Shown here: one piece after another, positions 1 to 8,335 of the stretch
How positions within the stretch are numbered: position 1 is the first letter of the stretch
Layout of the letters: each line of letters begins with the position of its first letter
From: Acetoanaerobium sticklandii
GTDB lineage: Bacteria; Bacillota; Clostridia; Peptostreptococcales; Filifactoraceae
Assembly (NCBI RefSeq): GCF_000196455.1
Contig: NC_014614.1
Location: 882,501 to 946,500, forward strand
Reading direction: 5' to 3'
Length of the DNA: 64,000 bases
Position numbers and translations under genes: made by a program
The notes under the pieces: generated by a model
Database searches by the model: none
Seen by the model: only the letters and a program-made list of their open reading frames with translations
Told to the model about the DNA's origin: nothing

Positions 1-327
1 GGAGGAGTGCTAAGAGATACCTCGACTCTTTCAGGTGGAGAGACCTTCCTAGCATCTCTTGCACTTGCACTTTCTCTATCAGCAGAGATTCAGTTAAAAG
101 GTACAGCTCCTTTAGAATTATTTTTCCTAGATGAAGGCTTTGGGACTCTAGATGATAATTTACTTGAGGTGCTGATGAGCTCACTTGAAAAAATTCACAA
201 TGACAAGCTTAAAGTGGGACTTATTTCTCATGTGGAATCTGTAAAGCAAAGAGTTCCAGTTAAGCTTATAGTTACGCCAGCAAAATCAGGCATCTGTGGA
301 AGTACTATAAAAATAGAGCATAACTAA
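1..327 (+). CDS. sbcC: Exonuclease SbcC, C-terminal fragment (5' end outside window)
   Basis: This is the last 108 residues of an SbcC/Rad50-type ATPase. With SbcD it forms the nuclease that opens hairpins and trims double-strand ends. The frame is open to base 1, so the gene begins upstream. Visible are the ABC signature (STLSGGETF, about residues 8-16), the Walker B strand (LELFFLDEGFG) and the D-loop (TLDD), in the order expected for the C-terminal half of the split ATPase head. The late His switch lies in LISHVE. The rest of the protein and the usual sbcD neighbour cannot be seen. The family is secure because signature, Walker B and H-loop are all present and well spaced. Confidence 0.9.
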   Translation, partial: GGVLRDTSTLSGGETFLASLALALSLSAEIQLKGTAPLELFFLDEGFGTLDDNLLEVLMSSLEKIHNDKLKVGLISHVESVKQRVPVKLIVTPAKSGICGSTIKIEHN

Positions 328-353
328 AATATGGATTAATAAGGAGGATGCTT

Positions 354-1058
354 ATGTTTACAGACAAGGTTGCAGTAGTAACAGGAGGAGCCAGTGGTAT
401 AGGAAAAATTATCTGCGATGAGCTAAGAAGAAATAATGCCAAGGTTTGTATTATAGATATTAAGGATAATGACTATTTTGTTGGTGATATAGCTGATGAA
501 AAAACCTTGATTTCTTTTGCAGATAAAGTAAAAGCTGAATATGGAAAAATAGATTTTTTAATCAACAATGCAGCGCCCCCAATGGGAGGGCTAGACGATT
601 ACTCTTATGAAGATTTTAACTATGCACTAAAAGTAGGAGTAAGCTCTGCATTTATGCTTACAAAGCTATTCAAGGATAGCTTTAATCAAGGTGGAAGCAT
701 TATAAATATTTCATCTACTAGAGCTAGGATGAGCCAAGCTAACACTGAATCCTATTCTGCCGCAAAAGGGGCTATATCAGCTCTTACTCATGCACTTGCT
801 GTAAGTCTTTCTGGAAAAGTAAGAGTAAATTCTATAAGTCCAGGCTGGATAGAAACTCAGGATGCTGAGCATTCAGTTCTTGATAACGTGCAGCATCCAG
901 CAGGGAGAGTAGGAAATTCCATGGATATAGCAAACATGATAATGTTTTTGCTCAGCGATAAAGCAGGCTTTATAACTGGAGAAAATATTACTATAGATGG
1001 CGGAATGTCACATATGATGATATATCATAACGACAAAGGCTGGAAATACAGTTTATAG
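354..1058 (+). CDS. Short-chain dehydrogenase/reductase (SDR)
   Basis: A 234-residue classical SDR, probably an NAD(P)-dependent oxidoreductase of unknown substrate. It shows the nucleotide-binding TGGASGIG at residues 10-17, NNAA at 71-74, the catalytic serine region at 120-121 and the YSAAK catalytic pair at Tyr134/Lys138, followed by the SPGWIET segment. The length is usual for the family. An ATG at 348 touches the AAGGAGG at 341-347; the ATG at 354 has proper 6-base spacing and is chosen. The gene is apparently monocistronic, ending at a strong hairpin terminator. Nothing nearby identifies the substrate. Confidence 0.85.
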   Translation: MFTDKVAVVTGGASGIGKIICDELRRNNAKVCIIDIKDNDYFVGDIADEKTLISFADKVKAEYGKIDFLINNAAPPMGGLDDYSYEDFNYALKVGVSSAFMLTKLFKDSFNQGGSIINISSTRARMSQANTESYSAAKGAISALTHALAVSLSGKVRVNSISPGWIETQDAEHSVLDNVQHPAGRVGNSMDIANMIMFLLSDKAGFITGENITIDGGMSHMMIYHNDKGWKYSL

Positions 1059-1062
1059 CATA

Positions 1063-1112
1063 TAAAAAAAGGAAAAGCGCTGACTACGAAGGTCTAGAGC
1101 TTTTCCTTTTTT
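1063..1112. terminator. Bidirectional intrinsic terminator between SDR and flavodiiron genes
   Basis: A-rich AAAAAGGAAAAGC pairs with GCTTTTCCTTTTT, with A and T runs on either side. It can stop both the SDR gene and the convergent flavodiiron gene. Confidence 0.75.
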
Positions 1113-1161
1113 GAAATTTAGTTCATTGAGAATGTGGTTTATATTTTTTAAAATATTTCAT

Positions 1162-2349
1162 TTATGCTTTAGCTATTTCTTTACCAAAATCAACAGCTTT
1201 TTGCTTAGCTTCTTCATCAGGATTCCACTGGTGCTTGAAGCCTTCGCCAATGATTTCAAAACCAGCATTTTTAAGCATATCGTTTATAACCTTAGTTCCT
1301 TCTCCACTCCAGCCATAGCAACCAAAGCCACTTGCTTTTTTATTTTTGAATTTCAGCTCTTTCATGAAATGAATAAATCCAGCCACTGGATGAAGCACGC
1401 TATTTCCAACTGTAGGAGAGCCTATCAGCACGGTTTTTGACTTGAATACTTCAGATATCAAGTCATTATTATCACATTTTGCGAGGTTGAATATTTTCAC
1501 AGTAACGTCTTTATCTTCTAAAGATATTCCTTCAGCTATTTTTTCTGCTAATGTTTTAGTTCCGTTCCACATAGTATCGTAGATTATTGTGATTTGATTT
1601 TCTTGATAGTTATCGCACCATTTAGCATATTTTTCAACTATTTGCATTGGATTATCTCTCCAGATAACACCGTGGCTAGTAGCTATTATTTCGATAGGAA
1701 GATTAAGAGCTATAACCTCTTCGAGCTTCTTTTTCAAAATAGCGCTAAATGGAGTTAGGATATTTGCATAATATTTTAAAGCCTCGCTAAATAGCTCGCA
1801 CTGATCGACTAAATCGTTATAAAGCATTTCTGTAGCATAATGCTGACCAAAAGCGTCATTGCTAAATAAAATATTATCTCCAGTTAAGAATGAAGCCATG
1901 CTGTCTGGCCAGTGAAGCATTGGCATCTCAACAAAGATAATCTGTTTATTATTTCCTACATCTAGAGTATCACCAGTTTTCACTACGTTTAAATTCCAGT
2001 CTTGATGGTATTGACCCTTTAGAGATTTAACTGCATTTGCACTGCAATAAATAGGGGTATTTGGAATGTGCTTCATAAGCTCTGGAAGAGCGCCACTATG
2101 GTCTACTTCTCCATGGTTTATCACTATGTAGTCTATGGAGTTAAGGTCGATTTCACTTTTGAGATTTTCGACAAATTCATTTGCAAAGGGCATCCAAACA
2201 GTATCAACAAGTACAGTTTTTTCTTCTTGAATAAGATATGAGTTATAGGTTGAGCCTTTGTGAGTAGAATAATCATCTCCATGGAATTTTCTTAGCTCCC
2301 AGTCTACTTTTCCTACCCAATGAACATTGTTTTTTAGATGTTTTTTCAT
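1162..2349 (-). CDS. Flavodiiron protein (FprA-type A flavoprotein)
   Basis: A 395-residue flavodiiron protein, a soluble O2 and/or NO reductase that protects anaerobes using electrons from rubredoxin or F420/NADH partners. The N-terminal metallo-beta-lactamase-like domain carries diiron ligands His79, Glu81, Asp83 and His84 (HGEVDH), with later ligands in HWPDS, SNDAF and SHGVIW. The flavodoxin domain starts near residue 252 with the FMN phosphate loop YDTMWNGTK. No rubredoxin domain is fused, so it is the short class A form. AAGGAGA lies 8 bases before the ATG. It is single-gene and convergent with the SDR gene. The family call is firm, but the O2 versus NO preference cannot be read from sequence. 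Confidence 0.93.
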   Translation of the reverse strand: MKKHLKNNVHWVGKVDWELRKFHGDDYSTHKGSTYNSYLIQEEKTVLVDTVWMPFANEFVENLKSEIDLNSIDYIVINHGEVDHSGALPELMKHIPNTPIYCSANAVKSLKGQYHQDWNLNVVKTGDTLDVGNNKQIIFVEMPMLHWPDSMASFLTGDNILFSNDAFGQHYATEMLYNDLVDQCELFSEALKYYANILTPFSAILKKKLEEVIALNLPIEIIATSHGVIWRDNPMQIVEKYAKWCDNYQENQITIIYDTMWNGTKTLAEKIAEGISLEDKDVTVKIFNLAKCDNNDLISEVFKSKTVLIGSPTVGNSVLHPVAGFIHFMKELKFKNKKASGFGCYGWSGEGTKVINDMLKNAGFEIIGEGFKHQWNPDEEAKQKAVDFGKEIAKA

Positions 2350-2480
2350 TTTCGCAGTCTCCTTTTTCGCTATAATAATAATTTATAGATTTTTATAGGA
2401 CTATTGTGGTATATAATACATATTATAAGTATCCATTTTTATTGAACTGTAAACATTTGGATAAATAGGAGTGAATAATA

Positions 2481-2816
2481 ATGAATTCAAATAATGGCTA
2501 TGTATTTATAAATTCGTTGGAAGAATTAGAAAGTATAAAACAGAACAACGTATATATTTTGTATTTTAGCTCAGAAGATTGCAATGTATGTCATAGCGTA
2601 TTTCCAAAGCTTCTTGAGCTTAATGAAACTGCTAAGCTACCTATAGGAAGGATTGATGTAAATCAAAATTTAGAGATAGCTGGACAGCATCTAGTGTTTA
2701 ATATTCCAACTATATTAATTTTTAATGAAAATAGTGAAGTACTTAGGGAAAGCAGATTTATTGATTTTAGTAAGTTAGAGCGGATTTTAAATCTTTTAGG
2801 AGATGGAGAGGATTAG
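2481..2816 (+). CDS. Thioredoxin-like protein
   Basis: A 111-residue thioredoxin-fold protein, apparently cytoplasmic because it has no signal peptide. The redox motif is Cys-Asn-Val-Cys in SSEDCNVCHS (about residues 32-41), after the beta strand YILYFSS, and the cis-proline segment is NIPTILIF. The CNVC dipeptide differs from CGPC and resembles the thioredoxin-like family found near stress genes in Firmicutes. It is first in a tight operon, with its TAG directly followed by the ATG of the diguanylate cyclase. Pairing with a c-di-GMP enzyme is uncommon. The substrate is unknown. Confidence 0.8.
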   Translation: MNSNNGYVFINSLEELESIKQNNVYILYFSSEDCNVCHSVFPKLLELNETAKLPIGRIDVNQNLEIAGQHLVFNIPTILIFNENSEVLRESRFIDFSKLERILNLLGDGED

Positions 2817-4391
2817 ATGAGAGTTAGTAAACTTAGGATTTTCTCTATAGGACTTATAATTGTTATTTGTTTTTTTATTTCATATTTTTATATTGTTTCT
2901 CATAGTGCCTTAGGTAAGATTTATCAAGAAGAGACTAGAGATACTATAGAAGATATAAAAAAAACATTTTTAAAAGATACAATAGATAATTTGTTTACTG
3001 AAATAGATATTGAAAGAGAGTCAGAATATAGAAAGTATAAAGATATTGTAGAGCAAAGAGGAATTTCACTAGATTTAGCATCTGAGGATGATCAAGAGTT
3101 TATAATGTTTTTAAAGAATAGATTTGATATGGATATAAATACTCTTGGCAAGGGGAATAATTACTGGACAGTTTTATTTTGGGATAATCAATCTAAAGAA
3201 ATAATCTATGATCCTTTAAATGAGTTTGAAAATATAAATGAAATAGATTCAGTGTCAAGAAAATTAAAACCAGAATTTCTTTCATATAAAGAAGTTAATC
3301 ATGGAAATGTGTCTGGTATTTTTGGAATAAAAACAAGTTTTGTAGATGATAAGATTAAGCTCATTACAGCAGAAAAAATAAGAAGGCAGAAATTTGATAA
3401 CGATGCTTATATTTGGGTTAATGAAATAATAAATTATGAAGGCGGAGATAATTACGCTATAAGAAGAGTTCATCCGAATCTTCCTGAGACTGAAGGTAGT
3501 TTTTTAAGTACATCAGCTACAGATATAAAAGGAAACATGCCTTATTTAGAGGAATTAGAGGGAATAAATAAGGACGGAGAACTTTTTTTTACTTATTTTT
3601 TTAAGAAATTAAATAGCGATGAGGTAGCAGAAAAGATTACCTATGCAAAATTGTACAAAGATTTTGACTGGATAATCGCAACAGGTGTTCATATAGATGA
3701 AATTGACAGGTACGTAGAAAATACAGACAGTGAGAGTAAAGCAGAATCAAGGAAAATCGTAATGCAACTTATGGGATTGATTTTGATAATAGTAGCAGCT
3801 GGAATATCACTAGTAATTCATATAGAGGGAATTTATTCAAATAAAATCAATAAGAATCTAAAAAGAGAAGCAGATATAGATGCTCTTACAAATGCATTTA
3901 GCCGAAGAAGAGGAGTAGAAGAACTTTCTAATGCTCATAGGTCTTATATGAGAGGTAATAAAAATCCAGCAATTATGATGTTTGATTTAGATAGATTTAA
4001 GCTGATTAATGATAATTATGGTCACGATGTAGGAGATATGGTTCTTAGAAGAACTGTGCAAAGTATCAATGAAGTAGTAAGAAGCTCAGATATTATTATA
4101 AGATGGGGTGGAGATGAGTTTATAGGAATATTTTATGGACTGAAAAAAGAAAATACTATAAAAATCGCTCAAAAAATTCTAGATACTATTAATGCTATTG
4201 AGATTCCAGTAAAAACTAGTGATGTTGATGATATAGTAAAGATAGAAATGTCCATAGGAGTAACTTATTTTTCTAAGTCGGATAGACAGCCCTCTGATGC
4301 AGTAAAAAGAGCGGATGATGCTATGTACGAGTCAAAAGAAACAGGAAGAAATAAAGTCAGTTTTTTTGATGTGGAGGATGTAGATGAGTGA
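2817..4391 (+). CDS. Membrane diguanylate cyclase with Cache-type sensor and GGDEF domain
   Basis: A 524-residue sensor that makes c-di-GMP from two GTP. TM1 is about residues 7-27 and TM2 about 315-337, enclosing an extracellular Cache-like domain of roughly 285 residues with the typical YxDxxW-style segment near TM2 (KLYKDFDWIIATGVHIDEID). The GGDEF domain covers about 355-517. The catalytic motif is intact (RWGGDEF), and RSSD lies five residues before it, the normal inhibitory I-site. The start immediately follows the thioredoxin stop, and the 3' end overlaps the IclR gene by 8 bases. The signal ligand cannot be predicted. Confidence 0.9.
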   Translation: MRVSKLRIFSIGLIIVICFFISYFYIVSHSALGKIYQEETRDTIEDIKKTFLKDTIDNLFTEIDIERESEYRKYKDIVEQRGISLDLASEDDQEFIMFLKNRFDMDINTLGKGNNYWTVLFWDNQSKEIIYDPLNEFENINEIDSVSRKLKPEFLSYKEVNHGNVSGIFGIKTSFVDDKIKLITAEKIRRQKFDNDAYIWVNEIINYEGGDNYAIRRVHPNLPETEGSFLSTSATDIKGNMPYLEELEGINKDGELFFTYFFKKLNSDEVAEKITYAKLYKDFDWIIATGVHIDEIDRYVENTDSESKAESRKIVMQLMGLILIIVAAGISLVIHIEGIYSNKINKNLKREADIDALTNAFSRRRGVEELSNAHRSYMRGNKNPAIMMFDLDRFKLINDNYGHDVGDMVLRRTVQSINEVVRSSDIIIRWGGDEFIGIFYGLKKENTIKIAQKILDTINAIEIPVKTSDVDDIVKIEMSIGVTYFSKSDRQPSDAVKRADDAMYESKETGRNKVSFFDVEDVDE

Positions 4392-5151
4392 TGAAAAGTA
4401 TATAATGAGTTCGCTTAGCAATGCTTTAGATATATTGGATTTACTTAGCAAAAGAAATAATATTGGGGTTATGGATATCAGTAAAGAGATGGGAATCAGT
4501 AAATCTAGTATATTTAAAATGCTATATACTCTTGAGGCTAAAGGTTTTGTAAGAAAAGACTATGATGCCAAATATAGCTTAGGGATGAAGTTTTTAGAAT
4601 ATGGATTTAATATTTTAAACAATCAAAGCATAGTTGAGGTTGTAATGCCGCATATTAAGGAAATAAGAGACAGGCATAATGAAACTACTCATTTAGGAGT
4701 AATAGATGAAGATTTAAATGTGTTTTTTATGATTAAAGAATCGAGTAATGCTTCCATACAGATGGCTTCACAAATAGGTAAAAAAATGCCTTACTATGCA
4801 ACGGCTGTAGGAAAAGTGCTGATTTCAGATAATCTTAGTGATGAGTTGATTGACAGAGTAAGAAAAAGTCAATTCATAGCGTTTACTGAAAATACTATCA
4901 CAGATTCAGAGAAATTTTTAGAGCATTTGAAAATGGTTAAGAAGGATGGATATGCATCTGATATGCAGGAGTATGAGATAGGGCTTACTTGTTTTGCAAT
5001 GGGTATAAAAAATTATACTGGGAAAACTGTTGCAGCTATTAGTATTTCGGGACCAACTGATAGAATGACAGAGAACAAGAAAACTCTTCTTAGTACTTTG
5101 AAAGCACAGACTGATAATATTTCAAGAGAGCTAGGACATATTTTAAAATAG
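4384..5151 (+). CDS. IclR-family transcriptional regulator
   Basis: A 255-residue regulator with an N-terminal winged helix (about residues 8-65: LDLLSKR, ISKSSIFKML, LGMKFLEYG) and a C-terminal IclR effector domain (HLGVIDED, ATAVGKVLIS, CFAMGIKNYTGKTVAAISISGP). Its ATG lies inside the end of the cyclase gene, so the two are cotranslated. About 250 bases downstream lies the 2-oxoacid oxidoreductase operon, with an inverted repeat placed just after the start site. IclR proteins commonly regulate adjacent catabolic operons, so control of that operon is a reasonable inference. The effector is unknown. Confidence 0.9.
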   Translation: MSDEKYIMSSLSNALDILDLLSKRNNIGVMDISKEMGISKSSIFKMLYTLEAKGFVRKDYDAKYSLGMKFLEYGFNILNNQSIVEVVMPHIKEIRDRHNETTHLGVIDEDLNVFFMIKESSNASIQMASQIGKKMPYYATAVGKVLISDNLSDELIDRVRKSQFIAFTENTITDSEKFLEHLKMVKKDGYASDMQEYEIGLTCFAMGIKNYTGKTVAAISISGPTDRMTENKKTLLSTLKAQTDNISRELGHILK

Positions 5152-5179
5152 CAATATGAAATTTTATAATTAATCGAAT

Positions 5180-5226
5180 AAAAATCTTTGCAATGCTGAT
5201 GATATATGGCTTTGCAAAGGTTTTTT
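5180..5226 (+). terminator. Intrinsic terminator after IclR gene
   Basis: AAAAATCTTTGCAA pairs with TTTGCAAAGGTTTTTT around an 18-base loop, with the T-run at 5221-5226. Confidence 0.7.
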
Positions 5227-5308
5227 ATTTTTGGATAGAAAAATAATATATAAAGGCAACAGTAATAGTTCATTATAAGGTTAAAGTGTTATTATGAAAG
5301 ACATGTGT

Positions 5309-5337
5309 TTGACTTATAAATTCAGATGATTTATAAT
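5309..5337 (+). promoter_or_regulatory. Sigma-A promoter for oxidoreductase-buk operon
   Basis: TTGACT (5309-5314), a 17-base spacer, then TATAAT (5332-5337). This is a near-consensus housekeeping promoter with predicted start about 5344, some 55 bases before the first gene. Confidence 0.7.
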
Positions 5338-5350
5338 GTAATCAATAATT

Positions 5351-5378
5351 AGAAACGTAGTTTCTTATAGAGAAACTA
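5351..5378 (+). promoter_or_regulatory. Inverted repeats, candidate IclR operator
   Basis: AGAAAC-GTA-GTTTCT (5351-5365) is followed by a second dyad, TAGTTTCT-TATAG-AGAAACTA (5358-5378). Together they give three alternating copies of AGAAAC/GTTTCT, about +8 to +35 from the predicted start, a position suited to repression. The IclR product encoded just upstream is the natural candidate ligand, by inference only. Confidence 0.5.
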
Positions 5379-5398
5379 TATTGAAGGGAGGCAATTTT

Positions 5399-5935
5399 AT
5401 GAAGGAGATTCGATTTCATGGGCGTGGAGGTCAAGGTGTAGTAAAATCAGCTCAAATAATAGTTCAGACAGTAGTTGAATCTGGACTCTATGGTCAGTTC
5501 ATTCCTTTTTTTGGAGTAGAGAGAAAAGGTTCTCCAGTGTTTGGATTTTTGCGCATTGATGATTCTGAAATTAGAGTAAAGTGCCAAGTTTATAATCCAG
5601 AGGTACTGATGATTTTTGATGATACCTTATTAAAAATGCCTCAGACTTTTGCTGGATTAGAAGAAAATGCAATTGTAATCATAAATACTACTAAAAATAT
5701 TGAAGATCTTAATTTACCAGATATAAAAATGAAAGTATATACAGTTGATGCCACTGGTATAGCACTTGAGACTATAGAAAAGGATATCCCAAATACAGCT
5801 ATGCTAGGAGCTTTTGCAAAGGCTACAGAACTAGTGAATTGGTATATTCTAAAAGACAAAATTAAGCTTGCATTTAACGAAGACAATGTTATGTCAGCTC
5901 AGCTTGCTTTTGAAAGGGTAAAGCTATCTAAATAG
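5399..5935 (+). CDS. 2-oxoacid:ferredoxin oxidoreductase, gamma subunit
   Basis: A 178-residue gamma (catalytic-gamma/PorC-VorC) subunit of a CoA-acylating 2-oxoacid:ferredoxin oxidoreductase. The N-terminal FHGRGGQGVVKSAQI glycine motif and VERKGSPVFGFLRI are typical. A TTG at 5381 lies before the GGGAGG ribosome site; the ATG at 5399 has 7-base spacing and is chosen. It is first of four subunit genes in the order gamma-delta-alpha-beta, the order of the four-subunit enzymes. The substrate (pyruvate or branched-chain 2-oxoacid) is not fixed by sequence. The co-transcribed butyrate kinase makes a branched-chain or 2-oxobutyrate type acyl product attractive. Confidence 0.9.
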   Translation: MKEIRFHGRGGQGVVKSAQIIVQTVVESGLYGQFIPFFGVERKGSPVFGFLRIDDSEIRVKCQVYNPEVLMIFDDTLLKMPQTFAGLEENAIVIINTTKNIEDLNLPDIKMKVYTVDATGIALETIEKDIPNTAMLGAFAKATELVNWYILKDKIKLAFNEDNVMSAQLAFERVKLSK

Positions 5936-5959
5936 GTAGATGATTGAAGGAGGGTTCTT

Positions 5960-6220
5960 ATGTCTAGGAATTTTATAACTCCAATAGGAGATGAAGGTAT
6001 ATATACGCTTGATACTGGAAGCTGGAGAACTTTTAGACCGATTATGAATAAGGATAATTGTGTAGAGTGCGGAATATGTATGAGCTTTTGCCCAGTAGGA
6101 AGCATCACTGGAAATAAGCAAAAAATATATGCTATAGATTATAAATTTTGCAAGGGTTGTGGAATCTGTGCTTATGAATGTCCATCAAAAGCAATAGATA
6201 TGGTAAAGGAAGGGGATTAA
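5960..6220 (+). CDS. 2-oxoacid:ferredoxin oxidoreductase, delta (2x[4Fe-4S]) subunit
   Basis: An 86-residue ferredoxin-like subunit. Two CxxCxxCxxxCP clusters are visible: Cys34/37/40/44 and Cys64/67/70/74. Each donates three cysteines to one cluster and one to the other, the normal 2[4Fe-4S] pattern. It passes electrons from the TPP site to external ferredoxin. The N-terminal 30 residues (PIGDEGIYTLDTGSWRTFRP) are the usual delta-subunit lead rather than those of a free ferredoxin. It is followed by the alpha gene with only one base between. Confidence 0.93.
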   Translation: MSRNFITPIGDEGIYTLDTGSWRTFRPIMNKDNCVECGICMSFCPVGSITGNKQKIYAIDYKFCKGCGICAYECPSKAIDMVKEGD

Positions 6221-6221
6221 T

Positions 6222-7403
6222 ATGGATAAGAATAAGATTGTAGCTATAAGTGGTAATAAATCAGCTGCAATAGGAGCAGCACTTTCAAAACCTGATTTGA
6301 TTGCAGCATATCCTATTACTCCTCAGTCTTCTGTAGTAGAGGCTCTAGCTGACATGATAGCAAAAGGCGAGCTTGATTCAAATATGGTACATGTGGAATC
6401 TGAACATTCTGCCATGAGTGTAGTTCAAGGAGCTACTGTTGCTGGAGGAAGAACGTTTACAGCTACTTCAGCTCAAGGTCTGGCGCTTATGTTTGAGCCT
6501 TATTTTAGAATGTCTACTTTAAGACTTCCCATGGTTATGGCAATAGCAACTAGAGAAATGACATCTCCAGAAACTGTATGGAGTGGACAGCAGGATGCAG
6601 TTACTGTAAGAGATGCTGGGTGGATACAGATGTTTGCCGAAAACAATCAAGAGATTTTAGATATGGTAATACAAGGATATAAGCTTGCCGAACATAAAGA
6701 TGTATTGCTTCCAGTAAATGTCTGTTATGACGGCTTCTATTTATCTCACTTAACAGAACGATTCGAGATTCCTAGACAAGAATTAGCAGATGAATTTCTA
6801 GAAAGCTATAGCTGTAACCATGTAACTCTTGACCCTGATAAGCCAATGGCAGTAGATCCTCTAACTTCTTCTGAAATTTTGTGGAGATATAGAAAGAGCC
6901 ATTTAGAAGCTATGCAAAATGCATTAGAAGTCATAGACGAAGTGGATATAGAGTTTGATAAAGTATTTGGAAGAAAATATGGAGGAGCTATAGACACCTA
7001 CAAGATAGATGATGCCGAGCTTGTTATAGTTACTATGGGAGCTACTACTGGTACAGCAAGAGTGGCAGTAGATAAAGCAAGAGATATGGGCTATAAGATA
7101 GGGTTATTAAAAGTAAGATTTTTAAGACCATTTCCTAGTCAAAAAATCAAAGAAGTGTTAAATAGTAAAAAAGCATATGCTGTAATTGACAAAAGTGTAA
7201 GTTTTGGCTGGAACACAGGAGTTTTATACAATGAAATTAAATCGGCAGTGTCTGATTTAGGCCGAGCTATTACTAGTATGCCAGCAATTGGAGGACTAGG
7301 AGGAGCGGATATTTCTGTAGATATGTTACTGGACTGTATTAAGAAGTTGGATGAGGAAAGTAAAAATTATAATGGACAGTTAGCCACCTATTGGTTTGAG
7401 TGA
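6222..7403 (+). CDS. 2-oxoacid:ferredoxin oxidoreductase, alpha subunit
   Basis: A 393-residue alpha subunit carrying the pyrimidine-binding half of the TPP site. Markers are GNKSAAIGA near the N terminus, AAYPITPQSSVVEALAD, VESEHSAMSVVQGA and TATSAQGLALM, the classical PorA segments. They are followed by the VTMGATTGTARVAVDKAR domain and RFLRPFPSQKI. The length is normal and all segments are intact. Tight spacing shows cotranscription with gamma, delta and beta. The function is oxidative decarboxylation of a 2-oxoacid to acyl-CoA with reduction of ferredoxin, a key energy step in amino-acid-fermenting clostridia. Confidence 0.92.
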   Translation: MDKNKIVAISGNKSAAIGAALSKPDLIAAYPITPQSSVVEALADMIAKGELDSNMVHVESEHSAMSVVQGATVAGGRTFTATSAQGLALMFEPYFRMSTLRLPMVMAIATREMTSPETVWSGQQDAVTVRDAGWIQMFAENNQEILDMVIQGYKLAEHKDVLLPVNVCYDGFYLSHLTERFEIPRQELADEFLESYSCNHVTLDPDKPMAVDPLTSSEILWRYRKSHLEAMQNALEVIDEVDIEFDKVFGRKYGGAIDTYKIDDAELVIVTMGATTGTARVAVDKARDMGYKIGLLKVRFLRPFPSQKIKEVLNSKKAYAVIDKSVSFGWNTGVLYNEIKSAVSDLGRAITSMPAIGGLGGADISVDMLLDCIKKLDEESKNYNGQLATYWFE

Positions 7404-7425
7404 TGATTAAGGAAGGAGAATCTCT

Positions 7426-8325
7426 ATGAATTATATAGATTTGCTAAGAGAATCAGAAGATCTAGTAACACCTGGCATGTCGGCTTGCCAAGGATGTGCA
7501 GCAGAGATGTGCCTAAGAAGAGTGCTTCAAGTAGCTGGAAGAAATACTATTATGACTATACCACCTGGATGTATGGCTGGAGCTGGAGTAGTAGGCTGGA
7601 ATTTTGACAATGGTCTCAAGGTTCCTGTTCATATACCACTTCTTGACAATACAGCATCATTTTTAAGTGGAGTAAGCAATATGTATCAGCGCAAAAATAG
7701 ACAGGATGTAAATATAATTGCTTTTGCAGGTGATGGAGCAACTGCGGATTGCGGTTTTCAATCTTTATCTGGAGCGGCTGAAAGAGCTGAGAAGTTCTTA
7801 TATATATGCTATGACAATGAAGGATATATGAATACGGGATTTCAAAGAAGCTCGACTTCATCAAAGGGATCAAAAACCTCTACTACACCAGTAGGCTCAG
7901 CAGGAGGGGGTAAGTCTCAAAATCAAAAGTATATGCCACTAATTTTGGCTATGCATAATGCGGAGTATGTGGCTACTGCTTCACCTTCTAATATGAAGGA
8001 TTTAGTTGAAAAAGTTACTAAAGGAATAGAGGCAAGTAAAAGAGGCTTTGCATATATTCATATTTTTTCACCTTGTCCTACTGGGTGGGGACACGATACA
8101 AATCTAAGTATTGATATAGCTAAAAAAGCAGTTAAATCAAATTTCTTTCCACTTTTTGAAGTAGATAGAGGAAACTGGAAGCTTTTAGATAATAAAAATC
8201 CTATTCCTGTTTCTGAGTGGATGGTAAAGCTCAAAAAATTTAGTCATTTATCTGATGATGACATAATAGCTATTCAAGATTTAGCAGACAAAAGGATGGA
8301 ACTTTTAAGAAAGTTAAGTAGCTAG
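7426..8325 (+). CDS. 2-oxoacid:ferredoxin oxidoreductase, beta (TPP) subunit
   Basis: A 299-residue beta subunit with the TPP/Mg motif GDGATADCG followed by the Asn-containing YDNEGYMNTG, about 30 residues on. Cysteines in SACQGCAAEMC near residue 20, and one later cysteine (SPCPTGW), are the proximal [4Fe-4S] ligands of four-subunit enzymes. The segment QRSSTSSKGSKTSTTPVG is the usual substrate-side loop. GGAAGGAGA lies ahead of the ATG. It completes the enzyme, and only 10 bases separate it from butyrate kinase, so acyl-CoA production and acyl-phosphate use are coexpressed. Confidence 0.92.
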   Translation: MNYIDLLRESEDLVTPGMSACQGCAAEMCLRRVLQVAGRNTIMTIPPGCMAGAGVVGWNFDNGLKVPVHIPLLDNTASFLSGVSNMYQRKNRQDVNIIAFAGDGATADCGFQSLSGAAERAEKFLYICYDNEGYMNTGFQRSSTSSKGSKTSTTPVGSAGGGKSQNQKYMPLILAMHNAEYVATASPSNMKDLVEKVTKGIEASKRGFAYIHIFSPCPTGWGHDTNLSIDIAKKAVKSNFFPLFEVDRGNWKLLDNKNPIPVSEWMVKLKKFSHLSDDDIIAIQDLADKRMELLRKLSS

Positions 8326-8335
8326 GAGGTATATT

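Noticed and set aside
1111..1440. Plus-strand frame of 109 codons across the 3' part of the flavodiiron gene
   Set aside because: Fully antisense to a well-supported gene, hydrophobic and without a ribosome site.
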